A stretch of 18,922 bases of DNA from positions 1 to 18,922 of the forward strand of contig MU858363.1 of assembly GCA_033297075.1 (NCBI GenBank), read 5' to 3'. Position 1 is the first letter of the stretch. Each line of letters opens with the position of its first letter. The position numbers were made by a program, and so were the translations under genes. Positions 1 to 8,838 of this stretch are shown here, in pieces. Below the pieces are notes generated by a model, which ran no database searches, was not told where the DNA came from, and saw nothing but the letters and a program-made list of their open reading frames with translations. This DNA is from Rhypophila decipiens (lineage: Eukaryota > Ascomycota > Sordariomycetes > Sordariales > Naviculisporaceae).

Positions 1-979
1 GTACCGAGCAAGGGGGAGCGCAGGCCATTTATATGGCCAAGTGGCAGTGCTGCACCTACTGCTGCCTAGGGCAGTACAAAGGAGCCCAGGCAACAAGAAC
101 TATATTTGTAAGGGATGATGTACTGTACCGTACCCAGGTAGCTTGAGCTGATAAAAGAATGAGAAATAACTGGTAATTTGATGCTCCTTTGCTCTACTTT
201 ACACGTCGGGTTCCGCCCAGTATTTAACCTGCCATATGGGAGTGCAAGTAGTGGTCTCTCTCTCTCAGCACAATGTGAGCTAGAATACCACTGCAGCTGT
301 TCAAGCACGTCGTGTATGATGCGCGTTACAGTTATTCTACGTCCGCTGCGTACGAAGATTACATCTTCGACTTGCTTACCCAGAAGGTCGGTTGGTGAAA
401 AATTACAACGGAATCCGTCAAGCAGGAATCACAAGGTCGCTCGCTTGCTTTGCAGTCAAGCAGGCAGTCAGCCAGGAATTCTTTCCCCGAACCATGCATC
501 TTCCCAACACTCGACAGAAATTGCCCATACCAGATATCGCGAATACGATAAATGCATGAGGGATTTCTTGTCCCTTGCCCATCGATCAATTTGCCCGCCC
601 AAGAGCAAGTGAGATCTGGCACCAGTTGAACACGATCCTGTTACGAGACAAGAAAGATCTCAAAGAGGCGCAGTCGCCGATGGCAGGGACGGGATCAATT
701 CATTACATATTCATTTGCAAATCGCAATTTTTTGGTCGTGCCGACTCCTGCGGCAGGACATGTCGTGATGATGTATCTTGTATATGGCGGCTCTGCGTGG
801 TGGTGACATGCAAGGGACTCTACCTCCTACATGTGTGGTTGGTTCCAGTTCGGGATGCCGTTCCTGGCTAGGCAGGTAGCTGCCGGCACTGAGCCCCGGC
901 CAATTCAAATTCCTAGATCGGGGCTAGAATTTAAGGCGGAGGAGGAGAAAGAAAACAAGCCTTTTTGACATGAAGGTAC
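1..979. other. Non-coding stretch, no gene recognised
   Basis: No open frame here has convincing coding character. The longest, on the plus strand at about 178-612, begins at a TTG, has low-complexity Ser/Cys-rich content and resembles no family I know. A short CT run (gtctctctctctc) lies near 257. The minus-strand transposase fragment begins just to the right. Confidence 0.5.
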
Positions 980-1255
980 CTACGGAGGTATCAAGGGTAA
1001 ATTCCGACCTGTGCGAAAGTACACCACCATAAACCCTGCACGAGCTAAACTACTTTTATAAAATTGCCTTTGCCAAAACTCATCCGGAAGCATCTCCCAG
1101 GCCTCCTGAACCTGAAGCCGCAGCTTATTATATGGAGGGTTTGCCTCATCCCCGTAATACAAACTCATATAATCCTTCATCCAGTTCCAACAGTTCTCAA
1201 TCGGATTGAGATCAGGGCTAAAAAGCGCCAACAAGCTTAGTGATAAGGCCTTGGT
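980..1255 (-). pseudogene. Tc1/mariner transposase C-terminal fragment
   Basis: The minus-strand frame carries SPDLNPIENCWNWMK close to its left end. This is the hallmark of Tc1/mariner DDE transposases, and the Glu of NPIE is normally the third catalytic residue. About 84 residues remain, ending at a stop near 980. The two upstream catalytic Asp residues, the helix-turn-helix domain and a real start codon are missing; the open frame only begins at a TTG. Upstream of about 1255 on the minus strand the similarity stops, so the copy is 5'-truncated. I could not see terminal inverted repeats. It is a dead remnant of a cut-and-paste transposon. Confidence 0.8.
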
Positions 1256-1489
1256 TTAAAATTATTTCTCCTCACTAGAAGATATAGCAATGGATAGAGT
1301 ATTATTAATTTTTGAGCCTTGTTCGAAATCAATATGGGGTATTAACGACTGTAACTGTGAGGACTCGTGCAGATCCGAGCCGGATCAACGCCTCATCGGA
1401 CACGACCACGGGCTCAGGGTAAATGATTAAAGCTGACGATATATCCTTATACTGAACTAGTTTGCAATGAATCATCTAGTGAGATGTAT
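1256..1489. other. Unassigned spacer between transposon remnants
   Basis: This stretch of about 230 bp is AT-rich and lies between the mariner fragment and the solo LTR. A minus-strand frame of about 48 codons is open through part of it but has no recognisable motif. I see no gene. Confidence 0.4.
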
Positions 1490-1691
1490 TGTGACGAACT
1501 GACTGCCACAGAAGGTGGGTTGGGTGCTGTAACCCTAACCCTGTACGATGAGCACGCGACCCACTCAAGCTGATTGACCTAAGCGCGTGTGCGACGCGCT
1601 TCTCTCTTGTTTTCTCTTCTTCTTCAGAGTAGAATCTTCGTTCGTAGTGCCAATTGAACAGCTACCACGCTCTGAACCGATGGCCGTGACA
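1490..1691 (+). mobile_element. Solo LTR, gypsy-type, 202 bp
   Basis: The segment begins TGTGACG and ends CGTGACA, the termini also seen in two other LTRs of this window. It is exactly 202 bp, the same length as the LTR at 5060-5261, and both have a CT-rich tract (ttttctcttcttcttc) at a similar place followed by TAGAATCTT. The 5' halves differ, so they are related subfamilies and not the two ends of one element. The flanking 5-mers (TGTAT on the left, TTAGA on the right) do not match, so no target duplication is visible. On its right it abuts the decayed copia integrase. A telomere-like AACCCTAACCCTG lies within it. Confidence 0.65.
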
Positions 1692-3012
1692 TTAGACTTT
1701 GTTTGGGCCTCTATAGTTAAGGCGAATGCCTTACAGCTATAGGCTCGAAGGTGGGCTTAGTGTAGTTTCCGGTTTTCTATGACAGAGCCGTCTTTGTGGG
1801 CTACGTAGGTATAGAATCGATCGTACGGGGTTTTCCAGTTATAGTTATACTAGGCGTTCTATTATATAGATATACTACAGCCCTAGTAATTTCAGGCCAG
1901 AGTGTAACTAGTAGGTTAGCCCCTGCCATCATGGCACGAGCCTTGTCCTTGATCACACCCCCTGGGCGCTCAGCTCCTCCGTTTTGTGCCTGGGTGTAGG
2001 GGGCTGAGGGTTCGACTTGGATGAATCGTTGATTAAAGTAGGCTTGGAAAACTGGCTTATAGAGTTCGTTGTCACACTCTACTACCTTCGGCCGTATTAA
2101 GTATTGTTGATCTAGACAGCTAAATAGGTGTGATATGGCTGTAGTTATAGTCTCGAAGGCTCGATCATCAAGATAGTAATCCCAGGCTAGGCCAGACCAT
2201 CGGTCTGAAGCTAGTAGTAGGTGCTTATAGCCGTTATAGCCCTCTTCGAATTCGTAGAGGTCGAATGCTAGCCGTAATCCAGGGCCTTCGTTGTGCTCCC
2301 TAGGACTCCTTCGGATCCGCCTCTTAGCCTTAGATACACCACAGGCGTCTCACTGAACTGTAGTAGGCCCTTTAATTCGGACTCCTTCAGTGTGGTGGAT
2401 CAGGTGCTCGAGGGCCTGTGGGCCAGGGTGGCCAAGTCGTCGATGCCAGAGGTTGGCTGTAGCCTTGTTTGGTTGTCTTTGGGTGTAAGTGTTGAACTTT
2501 TTCCGACTAGTGGTGAAGAAGGCTGCGTTGGATAATGTGGTGGGTAGGTCTTCGAGGACGAACTGGCCGTATCGGTCTGATAGATAGCAAATAGTAGTGT
2601 TATTTGCCTTTCGAATGCAATTGTTGCCAGGACTATTATCCCACCACAAGCCTTGCTTTCGTAACTGCCGTAGCGATACAAGGTTGCACGCAAATCCGGG
2701 GCAGTAGGCCACGGTCCGTAGCCGTAGAAAGTGTCGTTTTTGTTGTTTGTGTGGCCACTGCTGTTGTCGTGGCCCTTGGATCTGGATATCTACATCTCCG
2801 TACCCCTGAATAAGGACAGGATGGGCTCCAGCCCATAGAAAGTCACCAGGCAATGCTTTCCTATAGTTATTGAATCTATTGATTTGGTTAAAGATGTGTA
2901 TTGTGGTTCCAGAGTCAAGAATAGCGGAGTTTTTCAAAGGATACTCAGCTGTATTAAATGCTCCTTTGATTATAGAAAAGGTTCCAGGACAACGGCCAAT
3001 ATTACGGCCTAG
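1692..3012 (-). pseudogene. Copia pol remnant: protease and integrase
   Basis: The retroviral-type aspartic protease signature ILDSGTTIHIFN lies at about 2923-2885. It is followed by the GAG-pre-integrase motif LWHRRLGHPGPQALEHL near 2450-2400. The integrase core keeps candidate DDE residues: Asp in AFDLYEF, Asp in VECDNELY, and Glu in QNGGAERPG. An in-frame TGA at 2350-2352 separates the pre-integrase region from the core, a TAG at 1801-1803 ends the frame, and the C-terminal LRAYSCKAF motif continues in another frame. No polymerase domain remains before the sequence runs into the LTR at 1691. Confidence 0.8.
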
Positions 3013-4280
3013 TCAACTTGAAGCCTTCTTTTTTAGTGCTTCCACCTTTTCTTGGAGTACTGGATCTAGTAGGGCTTCTTTGACCCTCATCCGTATATGG
3101 TCTCTTTCGACAAAGCCTTCAGGGGCTAGTTCTGGGAAAATATACCAGCATTTGTCCATATGGTGGAACTGACCACAGCCAGGGCAAGCAGTATTGGTTA
3201 AGCCGGGTGCCTTTTTTGGTCCTTTCTTCGACTCTAAGCCGGGTGCCTTTTTTGGCCCGTTCTTCGGCTTTTTACCCCCTGGATTAGTAGTAGATGAAGT
3301 CTTTTGCTTCCTCTTACTACCTCTAGAGCCACTGCCCCTTATTTGGTCATTTTGCCCCCCCCCGTCATTACCGGGTTCGACTTCGCTATCAAGAGCGTCC
3401 TCCTGATAGGTTGTATGGCCTTCTCTGGCCGCAAAAGAGGGGCAAAACGAGCCTTTTGCTATCCGGTTGCCAGCCGGTATGCGGGCCTTTGTTAGTTGCT
3501 GCACCTCTTCCCGAAAGTCGTTGGCCACCGCACGGTAGCTCAGGGTTAACTGTGCTGATTTATTTAGCTTGTACGAAGTAACCCAGTGGCTAAGAATTGG
3601 CTTAACCGCATCTAGGAAATCGTATAGCCAGGTCTTCTTATTCAGGGCCTCAGGGACCCCTTTTCGTTGAGCCGTAGCTACGGCCTGCTCCCAGGATTCA
3701 GACCATTTGATTAGATCCTTCGGTGCTCGGAGTAGTGGTTTTGTGGCTTGTCGGTAAGCCTCCCTTGCGTTGTGAAGAGCTTCGTCGTCACTGATCCCGG
3801 CTTAGATTTTCAGGGCCGTATACCAGTGTCCGGTAGGCTGGATAGGATCGCAAGAGGTTTCTTGGTAGTGAAGGCTGACCGTCTTCAGGATCCACTGCTT
3901 CAGTCGTTTGAATTCCTCAAATTTTTGAGCGTAGTCCTTTTTGTTGGCTTGGTAAATCGTCCAATCCATTTGGAAGGTGCGGAACCCATCAGTTGTTAGG
4001 TCCGCAGTGGTGATCATTGGGTCGGCTGGGCCAGCCTCGTCGTCGCCAACTATAGGCTCTGTACTACCTCTAGCTGCAATGGTTGACTGGCTGGGCGTCT
4101 TGTGTTGTACTGCGCAGGGCTTGGAGCCGGAGGTTCGTTGAGGAAAGGGGTCACCCCCTGAACTTGGTTCCAGATTCCTCCAGCAACGGCCTGGGCTTGG
4201 AACTGCAGGTTCCAGGATTCCCAGTCGTCGGAGCTGGCCAGAAAAGTCGTCTTTTCGTTGTTATTGGTGTTGGTGTTCAT
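3013..4280 (-). pseudogene. Copia gag (nucleocapsid) remnant
   Basis: The start codon at 4280 is followed by an N-terminal motif with SSDDWESWNLQFQAQAV, typical of fungal copia gag. After a one-base frameshift near 4080 the frame continues to 3013 with one internal TAA at 3802-3804. Near the C-terminus lies a zinc knuckle, CPGCGQFHHMDKCW (C-x2-C-x3-H-x4-C), followed by YIFPELAPEGF, both usual for this family. A lysine-rich linker before the knuckle holds a 36-bp tandem duplication (3200-3235 and 3236-3271), giving two copies of KKAPGL. Gag would normally assemble the virus-like particle and bind RNA; this copy cannot. Confidence 0.8.
3200..3271. repeat. 36-bp tandem duplication in copia gag
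   Basis: Two 36-bp units beginning AAGCCGGGTGCC lie head to tail and differ at only a few positions. The length keeps the reading frame and doubles a basic 12-residue segment before the zinc knuckle. Confidence 0.75.
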
Positions 4281-4444
4281 TTTGCGTTATGCGGTTGGAA
4301 ATGACTAGCTGATCGGTTTGTACGGGTGGTACAATAAGCAGATGAGACTCTTAAATTGTCAGATTGTTAACCACTGCACCAAACACGCAAAAGCATGAGC
4401 GCTCCAATTGTATATTGAGCAGTGAATCCTAATCTCTCATATCT
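4281..4444. other. Junction between copia and gypsy remnants
   Basis: This region should hold the copia 5' leader, primer-binding site and LTR, but no TG…CA LTR end is recognisable. On the minus strand a tRNA A-box-like TGGTGCAGTGG (about 4364-4374) is followed by GTTAACAATCTGAC. No convincing B box or cloverleaf follows, so I do not call a tRNA. Confidence 0.35.
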
Positions 4445-5030
4445 GACATAAAGGCCCAAGAACAGCGCTTTACCTCTTCTATTACCGAACTACAAACCCA
4501 AGTTACAGTTATTACTAAACTCTTCGAAAGTCTAAGCCCTCCTTTATCCTCCTCTACGAAACCCAGACTTCCTTACCCCAATAAGTTCGACAGCTCGCTC
4601 TCAGCTTAGGAGGTCTAGTACCCGGAAATAAAAGCGAAGCTCCGGATCGATCGACAGGTACTAGGGGAAGGAGAAGCACAATTCTAGTACATCTACAGAA
4701 GGTTGGAAATGATGGTTCAAGCCTTGGTTGCCTTACAGATTGCTTACGCAGAAAGGGTGTAATACTACGAGACCCAGGCTCTATTCGATCAATTAGCCCG
4801 ATAACCCCAATACTAAGAGGGATGCGGAAGATGAGCTCGAATCTCTTTCTCAGTTCAACGACTAAGGTAAATAAGGCAGGAGGAGACCCAATGGTCATTG
4901 GTGCCATACACAAGCAGGAAGACTCTGGCTCGGAGGGCTCGGATGACTCGGATACCGGAGAGGTGGGAAAGCTATGGTATAACTCTGCTATTGGAAAGTA
5001 CAGGAAGATATGAAAAGAACACAGCCACTG
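4445..5030 (+). pseudogene. Ty3/gypsy gag remnant
   Basis: Frame by frame, the plus strand reads as fungal gypsy gag: AQEQRFTSSITELQTQV from about 4454, then RLPYPNKFDSS, YPEIKAKLRID, GEGEAQF and YETQALFDQLAR. It is broken by several stops (for example the TAGs in the A*EV*YPE stretch near 4606-4620) and by a frameshift near 4835. The frame then jumps to a gag C-terminal part with GGDPMVIGAIHKQEDS (about 4880-4925). At least three stops sit where tryptophan is expected, consistent with TGG to TAG. The start of gag, zinc knuckle, protease, RT and integrase are missing. Confidence 0.75.
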
Positions 5031-5050
5031 CGTTTCCTGCTGCGTTTTTG

Positions 5051-5059
5051 GAAGGGGGT
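5051..5059 (+). other. Polypurine tract of gypsy element
   Basis: GAAGGGGG plus one T directly precedes the LTR start TGTGACGG. This is the position of the plus-strand primer in Ty3/gypsy elements and fixes the orientation and the LTR boundary. Confidence 0.65.
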
Positions 5060-5261
5060 TGTGACGGATGGTCTACCGATTAGCTCATCGGCATGTAGTC
5101 CATGCCACCGGCACAAACCCACTAGCACCCGAGGGATAAAAACCTAATCATGGTCATGGCACTTCTTTTCTTCTTCTTCATTTCTTTCTTATCTTAGAAT
5201 CTTAAGTCCTAGCAATACAATAGTTTAGCCTCACCAGCCGACTTGCGTGCGGTTCGTGACA
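5060..5261 (+). mobile_element. 3' LTR of deleted gypsy element, 202 bp
   Basis: The LTR begins TGTGACGG immediately after the polypurine tract and ends TTCGTGACA. It contains a CT-rich tract near the middle, as in the 1490-1691 LTR. The internal region before it lacks all of pol: gag C-terminal sequence stops near 5013 and the polypurine tract lies about 40 bp later. No matching 5' LTR was found upstream of the gag fragment, so the 5 bp after the LTR (GTCAG) could not be tested as a target duplication. A 10-bp inverted repeat (GTCAGCCTAG at 5262-5271, CTAGGCTGAC at 5307-5316) lies right outside the end. Confidence 0.75.
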
Positions 5262-6000
5262 GTCAGCCTAGGAATGGCTGAGCCTTGGGCTAGGCTATCA
5301 GCCTGACTAGGCTGACTGGCATTGCCGATAAGTTCAGCTGTTGAGTGGCCTGTACTACAATCTTGTATAACTATAAGTAAGAGCTGTCTAGGCATATAGA
5401 GAGAACAACGGAAAATGAAGACAATTGATCCCTTTTCAACTTACTCATTGAACAATCCCAGAATCCGAGCGTGTGCCGTGCTTCTGACAATACTAGTAGT
5501 GGTTCTTCCGTTCTAGTATCGTGCTCTTTTGTGGGCTTGTGGCACAGTGGTGTGGTATGTCGCTGTCGTTACAGTCCGCTTCGAATCTTTTCCTGGAGAA
5601 ACATTTTACATACAATGCAATCAACAATTATTACAACAATTAGCTCAAAGGCTATATTTTGACATTTGCTGTAAGGTCCCTCTTTGTAGCCGGCTCAATG
5701 ACGGTATCTCCTGAATTGAACGTTTTATACTATATCTTGGCGTGTGGTCGAAGATGGCGATGAATACAGGGGATTGAACAGCGGAAGTATGAGTGGCTGC
5801 AACAGGCGTAGAAGTGCGAAACTTAGAGTGCAGAGGCTAGCTTAAGTCTCCAGAAATCAGGTAAGCAAGACGAAAAAGTAAAAGCGAACTGTAAACCACC
5901 CAGGAAACAAACTCGGTCAAGGAAAGTTTGTCTCAGATGTCAAGCACTACGACAGAAAGTCAGTTAAAGCTCAAGAAAAATGATTATTATTGGCTAATAG
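5262..6000. other. Non-coding stretch, no gene recognised
   Basis: Only the 10-bp inverted repeat beside the LTR end stands out (5262-5316). GTAAGC after CAG near 5861 could be a splice donor for the gene at 6001, but the frame in front of it is quickly closed by stops. I could not place a first exon. Confidence 0.4.
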
Positions 6001-6572
6001 GTGAAAAGTGCAATAGCGAATTCCCTTGCGAAACTTGTTGCAACTCGGGCCAGCGACAGATTGTATATTGACTTGCCTTGCATCGATGCAGACCCTAAGG
6101 CACTCAACTACTTTGACAGTACGTTCTTTTATACAGTAACCTGGTTCAAAGCTGACTTAATTACCTAGTTTTTATACTATTTTATGACACTGCCCTTCCG
6201 CACAAGGTCCGGGATATGTTCGGCAGCTGGCCCGCCAAATCAAAGGCGTTCCTAACAGCTAGCTGGAGTCTTGGACATGCAGCTGTGCGATATGTTTATA
6301 ACGGCCTCGATCCGGATGAGCTCTGTGCGCTCTTTTCATATTTCTCTTTGATCGAGTTACTTGACCGGGTCAGCCACATGGAGCACTTAAGCTTGTGTCA
6401 TTCCTCTGTATCCCAGCAGCGTCGAGATAGCGCCGGGATTGATATGTATGCACCAATTGAATCGCGGAAACCAGGTAACCACGGTTGAGCGATGAAACGG
6501 GCTCGTTCCATTTCAGGCTGGTCAGAACCTCCTTGGCCGACACCTGCGTCGCATACAGTGCAAATTGGCTGA
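6001..6572 (+). pseudogene. Unidentified spliced gene or gene remnant lacking a start
   Basis: Three segments read as one protein of about 159 residues when two short introns are removed. Segment 1 (6001-6118) ends in ALNYFD. Intron 1 (6119-6168, 50 bp) has GTACGT, a CTGAC branch site and TACCTAG. Segment 2 (6169-6474) contains HKVRDMFGSWPAKSK and LDPDELCALFSYF. A 42-bp GTAACC…TTCAG interval (6475-6516) would join it to a proline/tryptophan-rich tail with WSEPPWPTP, ending TGA at 6570-6572; unspliced, the protein stops at 6488 instead. There is no in-frame ATG before segment 1, and a TAG lies at 5998-6000, so either an upstream exon is missed or the 5' end is lost. I do not recognise the family. 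Splice signals and phase support a real gene; function is unknown. Confidence 0.45.
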
Positions 6573-6854
6573 AATCAATGGGAGTGCAGGAGCCCAGCAA
6601 TCCTTAACTCTGCGGTGCACATGGGCATCTATGTAATTTGTAAGCAAGATTGACTAATCATCTCGTGAGGTTCTCTGTGGACATGGTTTGGTATCTCAGC
6701 TTGAATTCAGTTCTTCCGGGCACAGACCATGCCGACCAGTGTGTGCCCGAGGCGGCAAACACTGGGTTAACTGCAGCGCACAGATGGCGGTCGTGTTTCG
6801 ATTAACGCCTTGGCTGCGCTTCGTTCTGCTCTGGCAGTTCATATTTCAGGCCAT

Positions 6855-6959
6855 GTCCTAGATGCGATTACATTTTCTCCTTTCTACAACGAACATTTCC
6901 CACCCGCCCTTTTCCGTCTCTATCCTTAAGCATTCACCCCGTTTTTTAGTCGAAGCGCA
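6855..6959 (+). promoter_or_regulatory. Pyrimidine-rich core promoter / 5' leader
   Basis: CT-rich runs such as CATTTTCTCCTTTC and CCCGCCCTTTTCCGTCTC lie directly upstream of the ATG at 6960. Such tracts are usual near transcription starts in filamentous fungi. No clear TATA box is seen. The start context is GCGCAATG, with a purine at -3. Confidence 0.45.
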
Positions 6960-8024
6960 ATGCCAATCTCCACAGTTGGCAGCCTCGACCGCCTGAGATA
7001 TATTTTCCGGAAACGCTCAGACTTGTGCCAGACAGCACTCAAAGATCTCCTCGAGACCGATCATGATGTCCTAGATGTATTGAAGGAGGTGGAAACGCCA
7101 CTAAAGCATGGCGATGATGAAATGTCGACGGCCAGAAACCGACTCCCGCCACAGGTCATGCCAATGGCCGCTCCAGGTCAGGAAGCGGAAACCCAGACAA
7201 ATTCCTCTACTCTAACCTACTGCGATGTCTCAACTCAGACGGACTGGGGGGAGGAAAGACATGTCAAAGGACAGATATACTGCTGGGCTCTAACCCGAAT
7301 GGGTCTCGAAACGTCCTCATGTCAGATCATCGGTCCGCGAGACGTAGATTTTGGCGATGGCATGCCTCAAGGGCCCGAGATAAGTCCAAAGATGAACGGG
7401 CACGAGAATAAGTCTGGAGGAAAGCCTAAAAAGCTCAGTCAAGAAATTCGCCTAGCCGGAGATCCAGAGTCAGCATCTACGTCAGACAGCCGAACAGCGG
7501 ACCCAGAACTGCAGGACCACCATGACGAAGAGCCAACAAAACCGGGCGATGCTGAGTCCCACAACTCTCAAGCCGGCGACACGGAATTGGACTCAATTCC
7601 AAAAATCAGATGGGAATCGATTGAGACACTGTCGGTTAAAGTCCCTTGGAAGGGGAAGTGCATACGTGTCGCTCTTCCACCTCCCCCGGGCATCTTCCGA
7701 AGCCCTCCGAGCACGCGTAGAATACCAGTGGTGTACCGGGAAACGATCTCAACCGAAACACCGTCCCCAGGACCACACGGGTTAGCGGATTCTGAAATCT
7801 GGTCTATTAAGCAGAAACCTACGCTGACAGAACGAGCGGTGGGGTTCGAAAAGGCCAAGCCGGAGTGGGCCACTCCCTCCTCGCTAACTTTTTGGGGCGT
7901 ACCGATTACATCGACACCCTCAGCCTCGGAGGCATCGGGAAAGGCAAATCTCGAGGTACCAGTATTCTTTCAGCCGGCACCTACTGGCCGCCTCGCAGAT
8001 ATTTTCGTGTTTAAAGGAGTTTAG
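6960..8024 (+). CDS. Hypothetical protein, 354 aa, largely disordered
   Basis: A single uninterrupted frame from ATG 6960 to TAG 8022-8024 sits behind a CT-rich leader, the cleanest gene structure in the window. I recognise no domain. Residues 1-45 look helical (SLDRLRYIFRKRSDLC, LKEVETPLKH). Residues about 60-210 are rich in Ser, Asp, Glu, Gly and Pro and look disordered, with acidic repeats such as GDPES, GDAES and GDTEL. Residues 211-245 may be ordered (WESIETLSVKVPWKGK) and lead into PPPPGIFRSPP. The C-terminus is again Ser/Pro-rich and ends in LADIFVFKGV. Two TQT tripeptides (residues 78-80 and 92-94) resemble dynein light chain LC8 anchor sites. No signal peptide or membrane segment is seen. 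It may be a lineage-restricted gene. Confidence 0.7.
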   Translation: MPISTVGSLDRLRYIFRKRSDLCQTALKDLLETDHDVLDVLKEVETPLKHGDDEMSTARNRLPPQVMPMAAPGQEAETQTNSSTLTYCDVSTQTDWGEERHVKGQIYCWALTRMGLETSSCQIIGPRDVDFGDGMPQGPEISPKMNGHENKSGGKPKKLSQEIRLAGDPESASTSDSRTADPELQDHHDEEPTKPGDAESHNSQAGDTELDSIPKIRWESIETLSVKVPWKGKCIRVALPPPPGIFRSPPSTRRIPVVYRETISTETPSPGPHGLADSEIWSIKQKPTLTERAVGFEKAKPEWATPSSLTFWGVPITSTPSASEASGKANLEVPVFFQPAPTGRLADIFVFKGV

Positions 8025-8546
8025 CAAATGTGCTGGTCGTCATAAGTGCCAAAGCCCCCCACGCTCTTCTACTAGCTGGTTATTTATAAGTGTTAGAAAT
8101 ACAGCATATTGGATTTAGCGGAACTGCCGAAGTCTGAGAGGGCTTTTATAGTGACATGGGTTGGTATGCAACAGCTCTTGACTGTCAATAACAATAATGC
8201 GCGGGAGATCTTGGTGAGATGGTTCTCCCGAAGCCACTCAAAGACGTGCATCAAATTGGCTTTGCCCAGGGATTCTGTCTATCGGCATTCAGTGGACGAT
8301 TTGCCATGCCATATCTTCCAAGTGGGGAAAGAAACGAACGGCAGCCTGCATAGCTGACATCTATCTTTGCAAATCTTCTGAAATTTCCCTCTCGGGCGGT
8401 CAAACGGCCTTAGTGTAGTGGGCAGCCGTGATGGGAACATGTATGTTCTGTCGGTGTTGAATCCTTCCAGCGTTATGTCAATTTTAGTTGGTGGGCACAG
8501 TCAGCGGTGAGAGTCTAGTAAAGAACTTGCGGAATGTGAATCTTCT
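8025..8546. other. Non-coding stretch downstream of the 354-aa gene
   Basis: Presumed 3' untranslated and intergenic sequence. A plus frame at 8109-8357 is open but begins at TTG and has no recognisable motif. I see no gene. Confidence 0.4.
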
Positions 8547-8838
8547 CTATTGTAGTAGCATTCTGATCTCGCCGAACTTGCCAGCGTTGTTCCCGTTGAG
8601 GCTCTCGATGGGATGTCGGAGCGGTCGTAAGAACTCTTCAGACGCAACAAGCCACAACTGATTGAGGTGCGGGCTAGGCAAAACTGAAGACTGGAAGCTT
8701 GGTGCGCAGAAGTCTGGTGACAACATCACTCCCGTGGACCTCGTAAAGGCTGGGTAAGTATCGGCCTCGCCCATTCAATCCAGCTATTGGTCCAAGCTTA
8801 CCAAAAAAGAGCTTGTATGTAGGCTGGATAGTCGCCAT
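8547..8838 (-). CDS. Possible small two-exon gene, 79 aa, minus strand
   Basis: From ATG at 8838 the frame reads MATIQPTYKLFF. It then meets a GTAAGC donor at 8801, and a CCCAG acceptor ends the 52-bp interval at 8750. Joining 8838-8802 to 8749-8547 gives an uninterrupted 79-codon frame ending TAG. Donor, acceptor, length and phase all fit a fungal intron, but no good branch site is visible. The first residues resemble the start of some glutathione S-transferases (PTYKLFYF…NGRGR), and NGRGR occurs inside the putative intron in a readable frame. A decayed GST N-terminus is therefore an alternative. Confidence is low. Confidence 0.22.

Larger units (their letters stand above)
1692..4280 (-). 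mobile_element. Degenerate Ty1/copia retrotransposon (gag–protease–integrase)
   Basis: Read on the minus strand, the order gag, aspartic protease, GAG-pre-integrase, integrase core is that of Ty1/copia elements. One frame runs from about 4080 down to 1803, broken by stops at 3802-3804, 3013-3015, 2350-2352 and 1801-1803. A frameshift near 4080 joins it to the gag N-terminus, and another near 1810 leads into the integrase tail with LRAYSCKAF at about 1725-1750. Reverse transcriptase, RNase H and both copia LTRs are absent; the similarity ends where the 1490-1691 LTR begins. The element is dead, and lies head-to-head with the gypsy remnant to its right. Confidence 0.85.

Noticed and set aside
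178..612. 144-codon plus-strand frame
   Set aside because: It starts at TTG, has unordered Ser/Cys-rich content, no motif and no promoter; probably chance.
4340..4375. tRNA-like A box on the minus strand (TGGTGCAGTGG)
   Set aside because: No B box (GGTTCGANNCC) and no cloverleaf; A-box matches are expected by chance in this length.
1490..5261. The two 202-bp LTRs as the two ends of one gypsy element
   Set aside because: Their 5' halves are too different for a single element, and the sequence after the left LTR is reversed copia integrase, not a primer-binding site and gag.
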